Below the pieces are notes generated by a model, which was given only the letters and a program-made list of their open reading frames with translations, was not told the DNA's origin and searched no databases. From Cytomitobacter sp965233735 (GTDB lineage Bacteria; Pseudomonadota; Alphaproteobacteria; CAJXXZ01; 1604HC): a stretch of DNA of 64,000 nt. A program made the translations under genes and the position numbers. The DNA is taken from positions 1 through 64,000 of the forward strand of contig OZ247501.1 of the NCBI GenBank assembly GCA_965233735.1. Reading direction: 5' to 3'. Below, piece by piece: positions 34,517-43,619 of this stretch (its first letter is position 1; every line of letters starts with the position of its first letter).

Positions 34517-36885
34517 ATTTTTTCTACCTTACTAATAATTTCATTTATATTGAATTGCTTTATATTTCCTTGAGCTATATTTGATTTTCCACCACCGGTT
34601 CCACCTAATTTTAATAAAATATCTTTTGCTGTTCCAATTTTCTCTATCATACTATCTTTTACTCGTATTAATACAGAGTGTTTTTCATTGTTAGTATTTA
34701 TTAATATTGTAATATCATAATTTGATATATGAATATCACTTTGAGTTAGCATGTATTTATTATCTGAATTATTGTATTGGTTAAGCAAAACCTTGAAATT
34801 TGAATTGTTTATATCTTTTGAATATATCTTAATTGGTTTTTCAATGTTGATTTTGGATTCTTTTGTTTTGGACTCTTTTGGATTTAATATATGTTTTATT
34901 GCAGATTGTCCGCATACTGCTTCAATTCTCTTAACTCCAGAAGCAATGCTCTTATGGCTTGTGATTATTAATAAGCCTATTTCCCCTGTATGATTAACAT
35001 GAGTTCCACAGCATAGCTCAGTAGATATATCTCCTATTTTCAAAACTCTAACTTCACTAGGGTAATTTTTCTCTGTAAGCAAAGCTCCATTTTCAACAGC
35101 TTTTTCATAATTCATTATTGTAGTGGTTACTTCTAAATTAGACTGTATTATTTTATTGATTTCATACGTAATCTCATTAAGTTCATTTTGAGAAATCAAA
35201 TTTTGGGAAGAAAAATCTAATCTTAGCGAATTTTCTTTTACACTTGATCCTTTTTGTTTTATTGAATCTCCAAATTTCTTTCTTAAAATTGCAAGTAAAA
35301 TGTGAGTAGAACTATGATGCTGTTTTAAGCTTTTTCTTCTATCTGAATTGATTTCAGCTGTAGCTTTTTCATTAGAGTTTATAGTTCCTTTGATGCATTT
35401 TCCAACATGCCAAATTTCCTTATTTTCCTTTTGTAGATCTTTTACTTCAAATTTACCGCTATTAGTTGTTATTATTCCAATATCATTTTTTTGTCCACCA
35501 GCTTCTACATAAAATGGAGTTTTATCTAATAAAATAAATCCTTCTTCATTTTCTATAATTGGCTTATTTATATTATTAGTGTTTTTGCAAGAAATAATAC
35601 TGCAGTTTGTTATTTCTTCATTATACCCAACAAATATACTTTCTTGCTTTGAAGCATTAATGTGGTATTTCTTTAATTTAGAAACTGATTTTTGCTCATC
35701 TAAAAATTTATTAAAACAGTTAATATCATATTTGATTTTTTTCTCTCTCAGAATTTCAAATGCAATATCATGAGGAAATCCATGAGTGTCATAAAGTTCG
35801 AAGATCTTTGATTCATTTACTTTTTTGTTTGTAATTAAGTAATTCAATTGTTCAATTCCATAATTATATACATTTAAAAATTGCTCTTTTTCTTCTTTAA
35901 CAATATTTAAAATAATATCTTTGTTTTTTAGAAGAGTAGGGTAATCATGTTTCATATTATCTACAATATAATTAACGCATAATTCTAATGAATTGTTATT
36001 TATAGACCTTCTTATTGCTCTTCGTATAATTTTGCGTAATACATATCCAACTCCATCAGCATCAGGTGTTACTCCATCATCTATCATAAAAGATATAGCT
36101 CTGCTATGGTCTGCTACTATTCTATTGTTTGTGTCATTTGTGTCATTTTCTTTTATTGTATTTATCATGTTTTGGAAAAAAGGAGCTTTATAATTATCAT
36201 TTGTTCCATGATATAGCGCTTCAAGTCTTTCTAATCCCATTCCAGCATCTACGCATGGTTTTTCTAATAATTTTTTTATTCCACATTCTACTGTATGGGT
36301 CATTAAAACTATATTCCAAATTTCAACAAATCTGTCTCCATGATGAAAGTCTCCTTCAAAAGAATCACCATAATCATAAAATATTTCGGTACATACTCCA
36401 CATGGTCCTTCAGTTCCTGCGCTCCATTGATTTGTTTGTTCATAAACTATGTTGCTTTTAGATTGCATGGATAGCCATATTTTTTCAGATTCAATATCTG
36501 ATGGATGAATGGTTATGTATAATTGTTTTTTAGGTAAGTTTAAAGTTTTTGTTAGAAAATTCCATGCCATTGTTATTGCTTCTTCTCTGAAGTAATCTCC
36601 AAAAGAAAAGTTTCCAAGCATTTCAAAAAAAGTATGATGCCTTTTTGTATACCCAACATCATCTAAATCATTATGTTTTCCGCCAGCTCTTATGCATTTT
36701 TGGCAATTAGCTATTCTATTGTTTGGAGGATTGGTTATTCCTGTGAAAAATTTTTTCATTGGGGCCATTCCAGAATTAATTAATAATAAAGATGGGTCAT
36801 TTTGTGGAATTACAGGGTAAGAAGGAATAATCAAATGATTGTGTGATTTGAAATATTGTAAAAATTGTTGTTTTATAGAACTCAT
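34513..36885 (-). CDS. alaS: Alanyl-tRNA synthetase
   Basis: 790 residues (E. coli 875), shortened mainly in the C-terminal C-Ala region. Class II core with SGMAPMKKFFTGI and FFEMLGNFSFGDYF, the editing domain with HHSSTHILLAIL and CCGTHVNHTGEIG (the HxxxH and CxxxH editing residues are intact, unlike those of ThrRS in this window), and a C-terminal glycine-rich end LGGTGGGKSNIAQG. It charges tRNA-Ala. It overlaps engB by four bases. Confidence 0.96.
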   Translation of the reverse strand: MSSIKQQFLQYFKSHNHLIIPSYPVIPQNDPSLLLINSGMAPMKKFFTGITNPPNNRIANCQKCIRAGGKHNDLDDVGYTKRHHTFFEMLGNFSFGDYFREEAITMAWNFLTKTLNLPKKQLYITIHPSDIESEKIWLSMQSKSNIVYEQTNQWSAGTEGPCGVCTEIFYDYGDSFEGDFHHGDRFVEIWNIVLMTHTVECGIKKLLEKPCVDAGMGLERLEALYHGTNDNYKAPFFQNMINTIKENDTNDTNNRIVADHSRAISFMIDDGVTPDADGVGYVLRKIIRRAIRRSINNNSLELCVNYIVDNMKHDYPTLLKNKDIILNIVKEEKEQFLNVYNYGIEQLNYLITNKKVNESKIFELYDTHGFPHDIAFEILREKKIKYDINCFNKFLDEQKSVSKLKKYHINASKQESIFVGYNEEITNCSIISCKNTNNINKPIIENEEGFILLDKTPFYVEAGGQKNDIGIITTNSGKFEVKDLQKENKEIWHVGKCIKGTINSNEKATAEINSDRRKSLKQHHSSTHILLAILRKKFGDSIKQKGSSVKENSLRLDFSSQNLISQNELNEITYEINKIIQSNLEVTTTIMNYEKAVENGALLTEKNYPSEVRVLKIGDISTELCCGTHVNHTGEIGLLIITSHKSIASGVKRIEAVCGQSAIKHILNPKESKTKESKINIEKPIKIYSKDINNSNFKVLLNQYNNSDNKYMLTQSDIHISNYDITILINTNNEKHSVLIRVKDSMIEKIGTAKDILLKLGGTGGGKSNIAQGNIKQFNINEIISKVEKI

Positions 36886-36987
36886 TGGGTTAATTTTATA
36901 TAAAAATATTAAAAATAGCCACTTCGTTAATTTGTATTTACATTATAAAGAAATGTAAATTTATTCTTATCTAAAATTTTGTATTTT

Positions 36988-37647
36988 TCAACTAATGGAT
37001 ATTTTAATTATATGAGCAATTATATTGATTCCGTCTACTAAAAATTGCATTGCAAGAGACAATAGTATTGTTCCAAAGAATATACTAAGCATTCTAATAT
37101 ATGTGCTATTTAACAAGCTTCCGAATTTGTTTCCTATATTTAATATAAGATAAGTAACATAACAAGCTGATAATATTGCCAAAGAAACTTGAATTATTCC
37201 CATAAATGATGGATTGCTTTCAAATAAAAACAAAACAGTTGTAAAAACTCCCGGCCCAGCAATAGTGGGAATTCCTATTGGAAAGAAGTGTAAATCTTTT
37301 CTATCAGATTCTTTATTATCTATAGAATGTCCTACAACCATTTCATATGCTGCTGGAGCAATCAAAAGAGCTCCAGTTATTTTCATAGCAGCCATTGTTA
37401 TTCCTAATCCAGTTAGAACAACTTGACCTATTATAGCAAATGCAAATATGGATGCTGTTGCAACAAACATGGATTTTCTAATCACTCTTTTTCTTTGTTT
37501 ATATGTTAAATGTGGTGTAAAAGTAACAACAAGCCACATATTCATAATCGAATTAAGCATGAAAAACATTTTAATGAACGAGCTTTGAAAAAGCTCTAAA
37601 CCAAATATCATGTTAGTGATAATAACAGTTCGGTATGCTAAGGTCAA
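36988..37647 (-). CDS. MarC/UPF0056 family membrane protein
   Basis: 219 residues with six predicted helices and the family signature FFPIGIPTIAGPGVFTTVLFL. Function is unknown despite the old name (multiple antibiotic resistance locus); a transport role is usually assumed. The N-terminal stretch before the second helix is short and the first helix looks incomplete, so the start may be an upstream non-ATG codon. Minus strand between ctrA and alaS. Confidence 0.85.
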   Translation of the reverse strand: MTLAYRTVIITNMIFGLELFQSSFIKMFFMLNSIMNMWLVVTFTPHLTYKQRKRVIRKSMFVATASIFAFAIIGQVVLTGLGITMAAMKITGALLIAPAAYEMVVGHSIDNKESDRKDLHFFPIGIPTIAGPGVFTTVLFLFESNPSFMGIIQVSLAILSACYVTYLILNIGNKFGSLLNSTYIRMLSIFFGTILLSLAMQFLVDGINIIAHIIKISIS

Positions 37648-37693
37648 ACAATGTAAAAACTAATATGAAATTTATTAGTATATAAATAAATAT

Positions 37694-38512
37694 TTATTCT
37701 CTATTTATTTTGTGCTTTTTAACAAAAGAGCTTGAGCTATCTCTGATACTTTTGTCTATTGATTTAGAAACAAATGGATTAAGTTTTTTTGTTTTTTCTT
37801 TTGCGTCTTTGAGATCAGATTGGTTTTTGAATACTAACTTATATCCACGCCCCCATACTGTTTCAATTTCAGGAATGTTTGTATCATCATCTTGTAGAGC
37901 ATCTTTAATTTTAGCTCTTAATTTGCATATAAATACATCAACAATTTTTTTTGTTGGCTCATCACAATCTGAATCGTACAAATGATCTAAGAAAGCATCT
38001 TTGTTTAATACAGCTCCTTTTCTTCGAGCCAACAGCTCAAGCATGTTATACTCTTTTCTAGTCAAATTCAAATAATTATTATCAATAGATGCTGTTTTTT
38101 GTTGTAAATCAATGGATAGTCTTCCTATGCTAAGAACAGACGATGAGTAGCCATTAGATCTTCTTACAACTGCATTTAACCTTGCTAACAATTCTTGTTT
38201 GTCAAATGGTTTAGGAATGTAATCATCAGCTCCACTACTTAATGTTTTAATTCGCTGACTAGTGTCAGACATGCAAGATAACATTATCACAGGCGTTTTT
38301 ATGTCACATGCTCTTAACCGGCTTAATAATTCAGTTCCAGAAAAATCTGGTAAAATTATATCCAATATAATTGCATCATATTCAGACACTCTTGCTGATT
38401 CGAATCCATCATTTCCATTTGTTTCATGATCACAGATTATTCCTTGTGATTTTAACATTGCATGAACAATAGCGGCTACAGCTTTATCATCTTCAATTAG
38501 CAAGACTTTCAT
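37694..38512 (-). CDS. ctrA: CtrA-type cell-cycle response regulator with C-terminal extension
   Basis: 272 residues. Receiver domain (1-120): acidic pocket IEDD, phospho-acceptor Asp51 in AIILDIILPDFSG, and GADDYIPKPFDKQEL. Winged-helix output domain: LTRKEYNMLELLARRKGAVL, IVDVFICKLRAKI and VWGRGYKLVF, the strings that identify CtrA orthologues. CtrA controls replication, division and envelope genes in alphaproteobacteria. This protein carries about 45 extra residues after the wing, Lys/Ser-rich, where typical CtrA ends within ~15 residues. No kinase genes are in this window. Confidence 0.93.
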   Translation of the reverse strand: MKVLLIEDDKAVAAIVHAMLKSQGIICDHETNGNDGFESARVSEYDAIILDIILPDFSGTELLSRLRACDIKTPVIMLSCMSDTSQRIKTLSSGADDYIPKPFDKQELLARLNAVVRRSNGYSSSVLSIGRLSIDLQQKTASIDNNYLNLTRKEYNMLELLARRKGAVLNKDAFLDHLYDSDCDEPTKKIVDVFICKLRAKIKDALQDDDTNIPEIETVWGRGYKLVFKNQSDLKDAKEKTKKLNPFVSKSIDKSIRDSSSSFVKKHKINRE

Positions 38513-38650
38513 AAAATTGGCTCCTATCTTTTCAATAATATAAGAACATCTTTAGCTAAAAAGGTAAAGAATGTATGAAGTTTTAGATATATACATATTT
38601 AACTTGTTTAATCTTGTTTTTTGTATAAATTTATGACTCAATTTAATTAC

Positions 38651-38722
38651 GCCGTTGTAGCTCAGGGGCAGAGCGTTCCCTTGGTAAGGGAGAGGTCGAG
38701 AGTTCAAATCTCTCCAATGGCA
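38651..38722 (+). tRNA. tRNA-Thr, anticodon GGT
   Basis: 72 bases: acceptor GCCGTTG with CAATGGC (one G-T pair), D-loop AGCTCAGGGGCAGAGC, anticodon loop TTGGTAA, T-arm GAGAGTTCAAATCTCTC, discriminator A. CCA not encoded. The stop codon of the converging secreted-family gene abuts the last base. Confidence 0.96.
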
Positions 38723-40297
38723 TTAATAATCAGGTGTTTCTGTGTATGGAATTTTTTTGGTGTATTCATCCATTTGACTTTTAGTTATCTCTTCCTTGCT
38801 GATTGATTTGATTGGTTTCATATATCCATAATCAATATTGCTACACATAGTTTTAAAAACTTTTGTAGCAATCTCATCAGCTTTTGTTTGATCAGTCATG
38901 TTTCTGAAATAATCATATACATTTAGTTGTTTTGTATAAGAATCATCGTATATATTATGAAGATTTCTAAGCTCATATGGCACATTATAATCATTATTAT
39001 AATTATAATAAGCACGTTCATTTTGAGTTCCTATCAGATGGTAGTTAGTGAACAAGCATCGTTCAATCCATAATAATTTATCTTGTATGTTGTCAAGAAA
39101 ATATGAATGGTTTTGCAATCTCCACAATAAGTTAGCAATTTCTTTCACATCTTCTTGATCTTTTATTTCTTCTAGATAATTGTATACAATTTTTTTCTTT
39201 TCTTCTTCGTCATTAGTATCAGAATATCTTTTAATAATTTCATCTTGATGTATATTAATGTCGCTATTTCTCAGGTGTGGGCCAACTTCGAAATAATAAC
39301 TTATCATTAATGATGCAAATTCATATCTATTATCAGGGACTTGTAATAGAAAGCTGCCATCCTCTTTTCTTATAAACTCTTCTAATAATGATTCAGCAAG
39401 TTCTTCAGCTTTGACCTGATCGTCCATACTGTTGAAATAATTATATAAATCTTCTTTCTTTTTTTCTCTATGGTCTCCGTGATATATATCATAAATTTCA
39501 TCTAAATGAAGTTGTATATCACTTGGAATTATGGTTTGATCCATGAGTGATATTATGTCATCATCTTTTATATAATTATAAATCTCATGTAATATAGAAT
39601 TGCCTTTAATCATATTTTCATATTTGTAATTCAGCGAGTATTTATTATTTATTATTTTAGCTAAATCCTTATTTGTTTGTTTGAGCTCTTGAAACATTAT
39701 AAATACATCAAAATCATGTTGAGTTCCAAGAAACTCATCATTATTAAAATCATACGCATAAAGTTGATCATTAGAAGAATCTTTTTCTATTAATGCATTA
39801 ATAAAATTATTTTGATCAAAGTTTTTTCCATCTTTAATCATGGACTGCATAGTTAAAAGAGCTATTTTACTAATTTCATTTGTAGATTTATTAGCATGAT
39901 TTTTAAGTTCTTTAATGTTAGATTCTGTCATAAAATAACTATCTTTTGTTTCATCAAATGTGCTCAATCCATCAAGTAAATGATAATGATTTGCATCTCC
40001 TCCATCTACATTAACAAAGACTTTAATAGTTTCTTTATCTGAAGTAGTTGGGTTAATAATGTCATTAAATGAAAAAACATACCCTATTATTTTTGCGCTT
40101 ATATTATGAACTGTTGATAAATCAGAAATAACGGAACTCATATCTTGATTTGTTTTTGCTGCAACAGCATCTTGTACTTTTTTTGAAAAAGAAAATGTAT
40201 TGTCATTTATATATAATAAAGCGTCTTCTGTATTCATATTATTTGCGCTTATATTTAACATAAGTGTCGCAAAAATTAGATTTCTTAAGTTCTTCAT
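38723..40297 (-). CDS. Secreted NHY/DQ-repeat family protein, three-module form, subfamily 2
   Basis: 524 residues, the largest member. Signal peptide MKNLRNLIFATLMLNISA, then the family core (AKIIGYVFSFNDI; ANHYHLLDGLSTFDETKDSY; NHANKSTNEIS; KDGKNFDQNNFI). It carries three DQ modules of about 45 residues: YFNSMDDQVKAEELAESLL, YLEEIKDQEDVKEIANLL and YFRNMTDQTKADEIATKV, each preceded by an I-x-x-I/Y segment. The C-terminal tail TKSQMDEYTKKIPYTETPDY matches the tails of 41335 and 42506. No known function; likely exported. The stop touches the 3' end of tRNA-Thr. Confidence 0.85.
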   Translation of the reverse strand: MKNLRNLIFATLMLNISANNMNTEDALLYINDNTFSFSKKVQDAVAAKTNQDMSSVISDLSTVHNISAKIIGYVFSFNDIINPTTSDKETIKVFVNVDGGDANHYHLLDGLSTFDETKDSYFMTESNIKELKNHANKSTNEISKIALLTMQSMIKDGKNFDQNNFINALIEKDSSNDQLYAYDFNNDEFLGTQHDFDVFIMFQELKQTNKDLAKIINNKYSLNYKYENMIKGNSILHEIYNYIKDDDIISLMDQTIIPSDIQLHLDEIYDIYHGDHREKKKEDLYNYFNSMDDQVKAEELAESLLEEFIRKEDGSFLLQVPDNRYEFASLMISYYFEVGPHLRNSDINIHQDEIIKRYSDTNDEEEKKKIVYNYLEEIKDQEDVKEIANLLWRLQNHSYFLDNIQDKLLWIERCLFTNYHLIGTQNERAYYNYNNDYNVPYELRNLHNIYDDSYTKQLNVYDYFRNMTDQTKADEIATKVFKTMCSNIDYGYMKPIKSISKEEITKSQMDEYTKKIPYTETPDY

Positions 40298-40338
40298 AAG
40301 TAAAGTTTATGTAATTTTTATTTATATTTTGTTAAATC

Positions 40339-41259
40339 TTAATTTTGTAAGTATTTTATTGCTTCTATTCCAGCCATGCATCCTTGGCCAGCTGAAGTTA
40401 TTGCTTGTCTATAAATTTTATCAACTACATCTCCTGCAACAAATAATCCAGGAATGTTTGTTTTTACATTGTCTGCAATGACATATTTATCTGTATCTAA
40501 ATCAAGCAAATTTTTTACTAAGTCTGTTTGAGGTATATGCCCAATAGCTATAAACACTCCATCTACTTTTATTGAATATTGTGATTCATTTTCTTTGTTG
40601 AAAATTTTAATATGATCAACTAATTTATTTCCGCAAATTTCATCCAAAGTGCAATTAAGATGTAATTTTATATTAGAAATATTATTCATTTTATTTTGCA
40701 TTATTTGTTCAGCTCTAAAAGTATCTCTCCTATGAATTACATGAACTGTAGATGCGATATTTGATAAATAAATTGCTTCTTCTACAGCTGTGTTTCCACC
40801 ACCAATAACAGCTACTTCAGAATTTTTATAAAATGCTCCATCACATGTAGCGCAAGTTGATACTCCATATCCAAGGTATTTTTGTTCGCTATCTAATCCC
40901 AAATATTTTGCTTTTGCTCCAGTTGCAAGAATTGTTGATTTGCAAATATATTGATTAGAATTAGAGCTTATAATGAATTTATTATTTTCTGGTTGAATGT
41001 TAATAATATTTTCTTGTTTTATGTTGCATTTTAACTCTTCTGCTTGTTTATGCATTATCTCCATCAAAAGAGGAGCTGATTCTTGATTAAATCCAGGATA
41101 GTTTTCTATTGAAGTGGTAGTCATTAATTGTCCTTTTGGTTGTAGTCCTTCAAAAATAATAACTTTTAAATTTGCTCTTGCGCAATATAAGGCGGCGCTT
41201 AACCCAGCAGGTCCTGACCCTATAATTCCAACATCAAATTCATTTATACTTCTACTCAT
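40339..41259 (-). CDS. trxB: Thioredoxin reductase
   Basis: 306 residues. FAD-binding GSGPAGLSAALYCARANL, the redox pair in CATCDGAFY, NADPH-binding GGGNTAVEEAIYLS, and the C-terminal FAD motif GLFVAGDVVDKIYRQAITSAGQGC. It keeps thioredoxin reduced with NADPH in the cytoplasm. It is the only housekeeping gene inside a cluster of three secreted-family genes, so the duplications took place around it. Confidence 0.95.
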   Translation of the reverse strand: MSRSINEFDVGIIGSGPAGLSAALYCARANLKVIIFEGLQPKGQLMTTTSIENYPGFNQESAPLLMEIMHKQAEELKCNIKQENIINIQPENNKFIISSNSNQYICKSTILATGAKAKYLGLDSEQKYLGYGVSTCATCDGAFYKNSEVAVIGGGNTAVEEAIYLSNIASTVHVIHRRDTFRAEQIMQNKMNNISNIKLHLNCTLDEICGNKLVDHIKIFNKENESQYSIKVDGVFIAIGHIPQTDLVKNLLDLDTDKYVIADNVKTNIPGLFVAGDVVDKIYRQAITSAGQGCMAGIEAIKYLQN

Positions 41260-41334
41260 AATAGTATTTTAAGTTAAGAAAGAAAGATAATCAAACATAT
41301 TAAATATTATTGTTATTTAGCATTTAAATAACAC

Positions 41335-42402
41335 TTAATCATCAGGGTTAGTTGAGTATGAAATAGTATTAATATTTGAATCCATTTCACTTTTGGTTGT
41401 TTCATCTTGTGATTCAACTAATGCAATTGATTGTATTATTCCATAATCCAAATTACTATAAGTTGCTATCATAATTTCTTTAGCAATTTCTTCAGCTTTT
41501 GCTTGATCACTCATATGTTTAAAATAATTAAATAGTCTTGATTGCGCATCAGCCTCATTATCAGTTGTACTATAAATGTTATCAATAGAATTTAAATGAC
41601 TGTCAATGTTGTCAGAAATAATAGTTGCATCCATGTTGCTTTTGTCATACTTATTATAATAATAATGAATATTGAAAATTATATTTATATATATATTACT
41701 GCTTTGCAAGTTAAAATTATAATTTGTTAAATATTTATTATTTATTTTTTTACTAAGATCAGCATTGTGGGATCTATTTGCGAGAAAAAGACTAATCATA
41801 TGAATTTCATTAATAGTTCCATAAAATTTAAATGAACTTTCACCGTCATCATCATTATAAGTGATATCATGACTATAAAGTTGATCATTGCTATCATCTA
41901 TATCTAACAAAGATGTTTCAATAAATTCATCATAATTAAAACCATTTCCTTTTTCAACCATTTCTTGCATAGTTAACAGGCTTGCAGAATAAATTGTATG
42001 GTCAGATTTATATTTATGATTTGAAAGTTCCGAAATATGATCTTTTGTCATTAAGTAGCTATCTTTTGTTTCAGTAAAAGCGCTTAATCCATCAAGTAAA
42101 TGGTAATGATTTTCATTACTTCCGCTTATATTAACAAAAACTTTAATAGTTTCGCTTCCTTCGATTTCTGGATTAATAGCATCAATGGAAAGAACATATC
42201 CTATGATTTTAAGTTCTGACATATTATGAGTTGTTTTCAAATCTGAAAGAATAGAATCCATATCTTTATTTGTTTCTACTGCAATAGCATCTTGTATCTT
42301 TTGTGAAAAATCATATCTATTTCTATTTATATATTCCAAAGCATTTTCTGCATTTATATTATACATTAATGTTGCAAGAAAAATTGTTCTTAAGTTTCCC
42401 AT
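41335..42402 (-). CDS. Secreted NHY/DQ-repeat family protein, subfamily 2 (copy A)
   Basis: 355 residues. Signal peptide MGNLRTIFLATLMYNINA; core MSELKIIGYVLSIDAINPE, ENHYHLLDGLSAFTETKDSY, then KGNGFNYDEFIETSLLDIDD; a single DQ module near the C-terminus (YFKHMSDQAKAEEIAKEIM) and the shared tail ending YSTNPDD. It is a recent tandem duplicate of the gene at 42506: long peptide runs are identical, and the 23-base leader is identical. The middle (about 190-260) has diverged most. Presumed exported; function unknown. Confidence 0.85.
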   Translation of the reverse strand: MGNLRTIFLATLMYNINAENALEYINRNRYDFSQKIQDAIAVETNKDMDSILSDLKTTHNMSELKIIGYVLSIDAINPEIEGSETIKVFVNISGSNENHYHLLDGLSAFTETKDSYLMTKDHISELSNHKYKSDHTIYSASLLTMQEMVEKGNGFNYDEFIETSLLDIDDSNDQLYSHDITYNDDDGESSFKFYGTINEIHMISLFLANRSHNADLSKKINNKYLTNYNFNLQSSNIYINIIFNIHYYYNKYDKSNMDATIISDNIDSHLNSIDNIYSTTDNEADAQSRLFNYFKHMSDQAKAEEIAKEIMIATYSNLDYGIIQSIALVESQDETTKSEMDSNINTISYSTNPDD

Positions 42403-42410
42403 AGTAAAAA

Positions 42411-42433
42411 TTTATCTAATCTTTGTTTATATT
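42411..42433 (-). promoter_or_regulatory. Leader element conserved between family copies (copy A)
   Basis: 23 bases (forward strand TTTATCTAATCTTTGTTTAT then ATT) identical to 43597-43619 and at the same distance, eight bases, from the start codon. Likely promoter -10 and 5' leader, or merely the trace of recent duplication. Confidence 0.5.
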
Positions 42434-42440
42434 GCAATAA

Positions 42441-42505
42441 CATTTTGTGATATATATATCTATTGTTATTTTTAAAAGCATTTTCTGTGCTCATATTTTT
42501 TGCAT
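42441..42505 (-). pseudogene. Truncated 5' end of a family copy
   Basis: Minus strand reads NAKNMSTENAFKNNNRYIYHKM, matching the post-signal peptide NAENMSTANALEYINSNRY of the gene at 42506 with two codons lost. One end joins directly to the stop codon of 42506. This marks a duplication breakpoint. Confidence 0.75.
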
Positions 42506-43588
42506 TTAATCATCAGGATTAGTTGAGTATGAAATAGTATTAATCTTTGAATCCATTTCACTTTTGGTTATTTCAATTTTGGGTTCAATTTTTACAATCT
42601 CATAAAACCCTCTATAATCCAAATTACTATAAGTTGCTATCATAATTTCTCTAGCAATTTCTTCAGCTTTTACTTGATCATTCATATCCTTAAAATAATT
42701 AAATAGAGTTGTTCTTTTATTGTCATCATATATTGCATCATATATTGCATCAATGGAATCTAAATGACTGTTAATGTTGTCAGAAATAATATTTGCATCC
42801 ATATTATTTTTTCTATAATTATCATAATAATGATGAATATCTGAAATTACATTGTCTTCTAGATTTGAGCTTTGCAATCTCAAATTATATATTATTGAAT
42901 ATTTATTATTTATTTTTGTATTAAGATCACTATTTGATTCATTATCTTGAAAAAGGTTAATCATATGAATTTCATTCATAGTTCCATAAAATAGAAATGA
43001 TGCAAATGAAGTGTTATAAAGATTCTTATATGTGATTGCATGACTATAAAGTTGATCATTGCTATCATCTATATCTAACAAAGATGTTTCAATAAATTCA
43101 TCTTTATTAAAGCCATTTCCTTTTTCAACCATGGCTTGCATAGTTAACAGGATTGAAGAATGAATTTCATGATCAGATTTATATTCATGATCTGAAAGTT
43201 CCGAAATATGATCTTTTGTCATTAAGTAGCTATCTTTTGTTTCAGTAAAAGCGCTTAATCCATCAAGTAAATGGTAATGATTTTCGTTACTTCCACTTAT
43301 ATTAACAAAAACTTTAATAGTTTCTTGTCCTTCGCTTTCTGGATTAATAGCATCAATGGAAAGAACATATCCTATGATTTTAAGTTCTGACATATTATGA
43401 GTTGTTTTTAAATTTGAAAGAATGGAATCCATATCTTTATTTGTTTCTGCTGCAATAGCTTTTTCTACATTTTGTGAGAAAGTATATCTATTGCTATTTA
43501 TGTATTCCAAAGCATTTGCTGTGCTCATATTTTCTGCATTTATATTATACATTAATGTTGCAAGAAAGATTGTTCTTAAATTCTTCAT
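42506..43588 (-). CDS. Secreted NHY/DQ-repeat family protein, subfamily 2 (copy B)
   Basis: 360 residues. Signal peptide MKNLRTIFLATLMYNINA, post-signal ENMSTANALEYINSNRY, core MSELKIIGYVLSIDAINPE, ENHYHLLDGLSAFTETKDSY, KGNGFNKDEFIETSLLDIDD, one DQ module (YFKDMNDQVKAEEIAREIM) and the shared tail (TKSEMDSKINTISYSTNPDD). Closest relative is 41335. Differences concentrate between residues ~190 and 290, as if this part were under less or different constraint. No known domain; likely exported. Confidence 0.85.
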   Translation of the reverse strand: MKNLRTIFLATLMYNINAENMSTANALEYINSNRYTFSQNVEKAIAAETNKDMDSILSNLKTTHNMSELKIIGYVLSIDAINPESEGQETIKVFVNISGSNENHYHLLDGLSAFTETKDSYLMTKDHISELSDHEYKSDHEIHSSILLTMQAMVEKGNGFNKDEFIETSLLDIDDSNDQLYSHAITYKNLYNTSFASFLFYGTMNEIHMINLFQDNESNSDLNTKINNKYSIIYNLRLQSSNLEDNVISDIHHYYDNYRKNNMDANIISDNINSHLDSIDAIYDAIYDDNKRTTLFNYFKDMNDQVKAEEIAREIMIATYSNLDYRGFYEIVKIEPKIEITKSEMDSKINTISYSTNPDD

Positions 43589-43596
43589 AATAAAAG

Positions 43597-43619
43597 TTTA
43601 TCTAATCTTTGTTTATATT
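43597..43619 (-). promoter_or_regulatory. Leader element conserved between family copies (copy B)
   Basis: Identical over 23 bases to 42411-42433 and eight bases from the start codon of 42506. It also overlaps the end of the truncated copy at 43613. Confidence 0.5.

Noticed and set aside
36129..36461. 110-codon open frame antisense to alaS
   Set aside because: Shadow of the alaS frame.
38595..38620. CtrA-binding site before ctrA
   Set aside because: TTAA boxes near 38609 are five bases apart, not the seven needed for the CtrA site; chance in AT-rich DNA.
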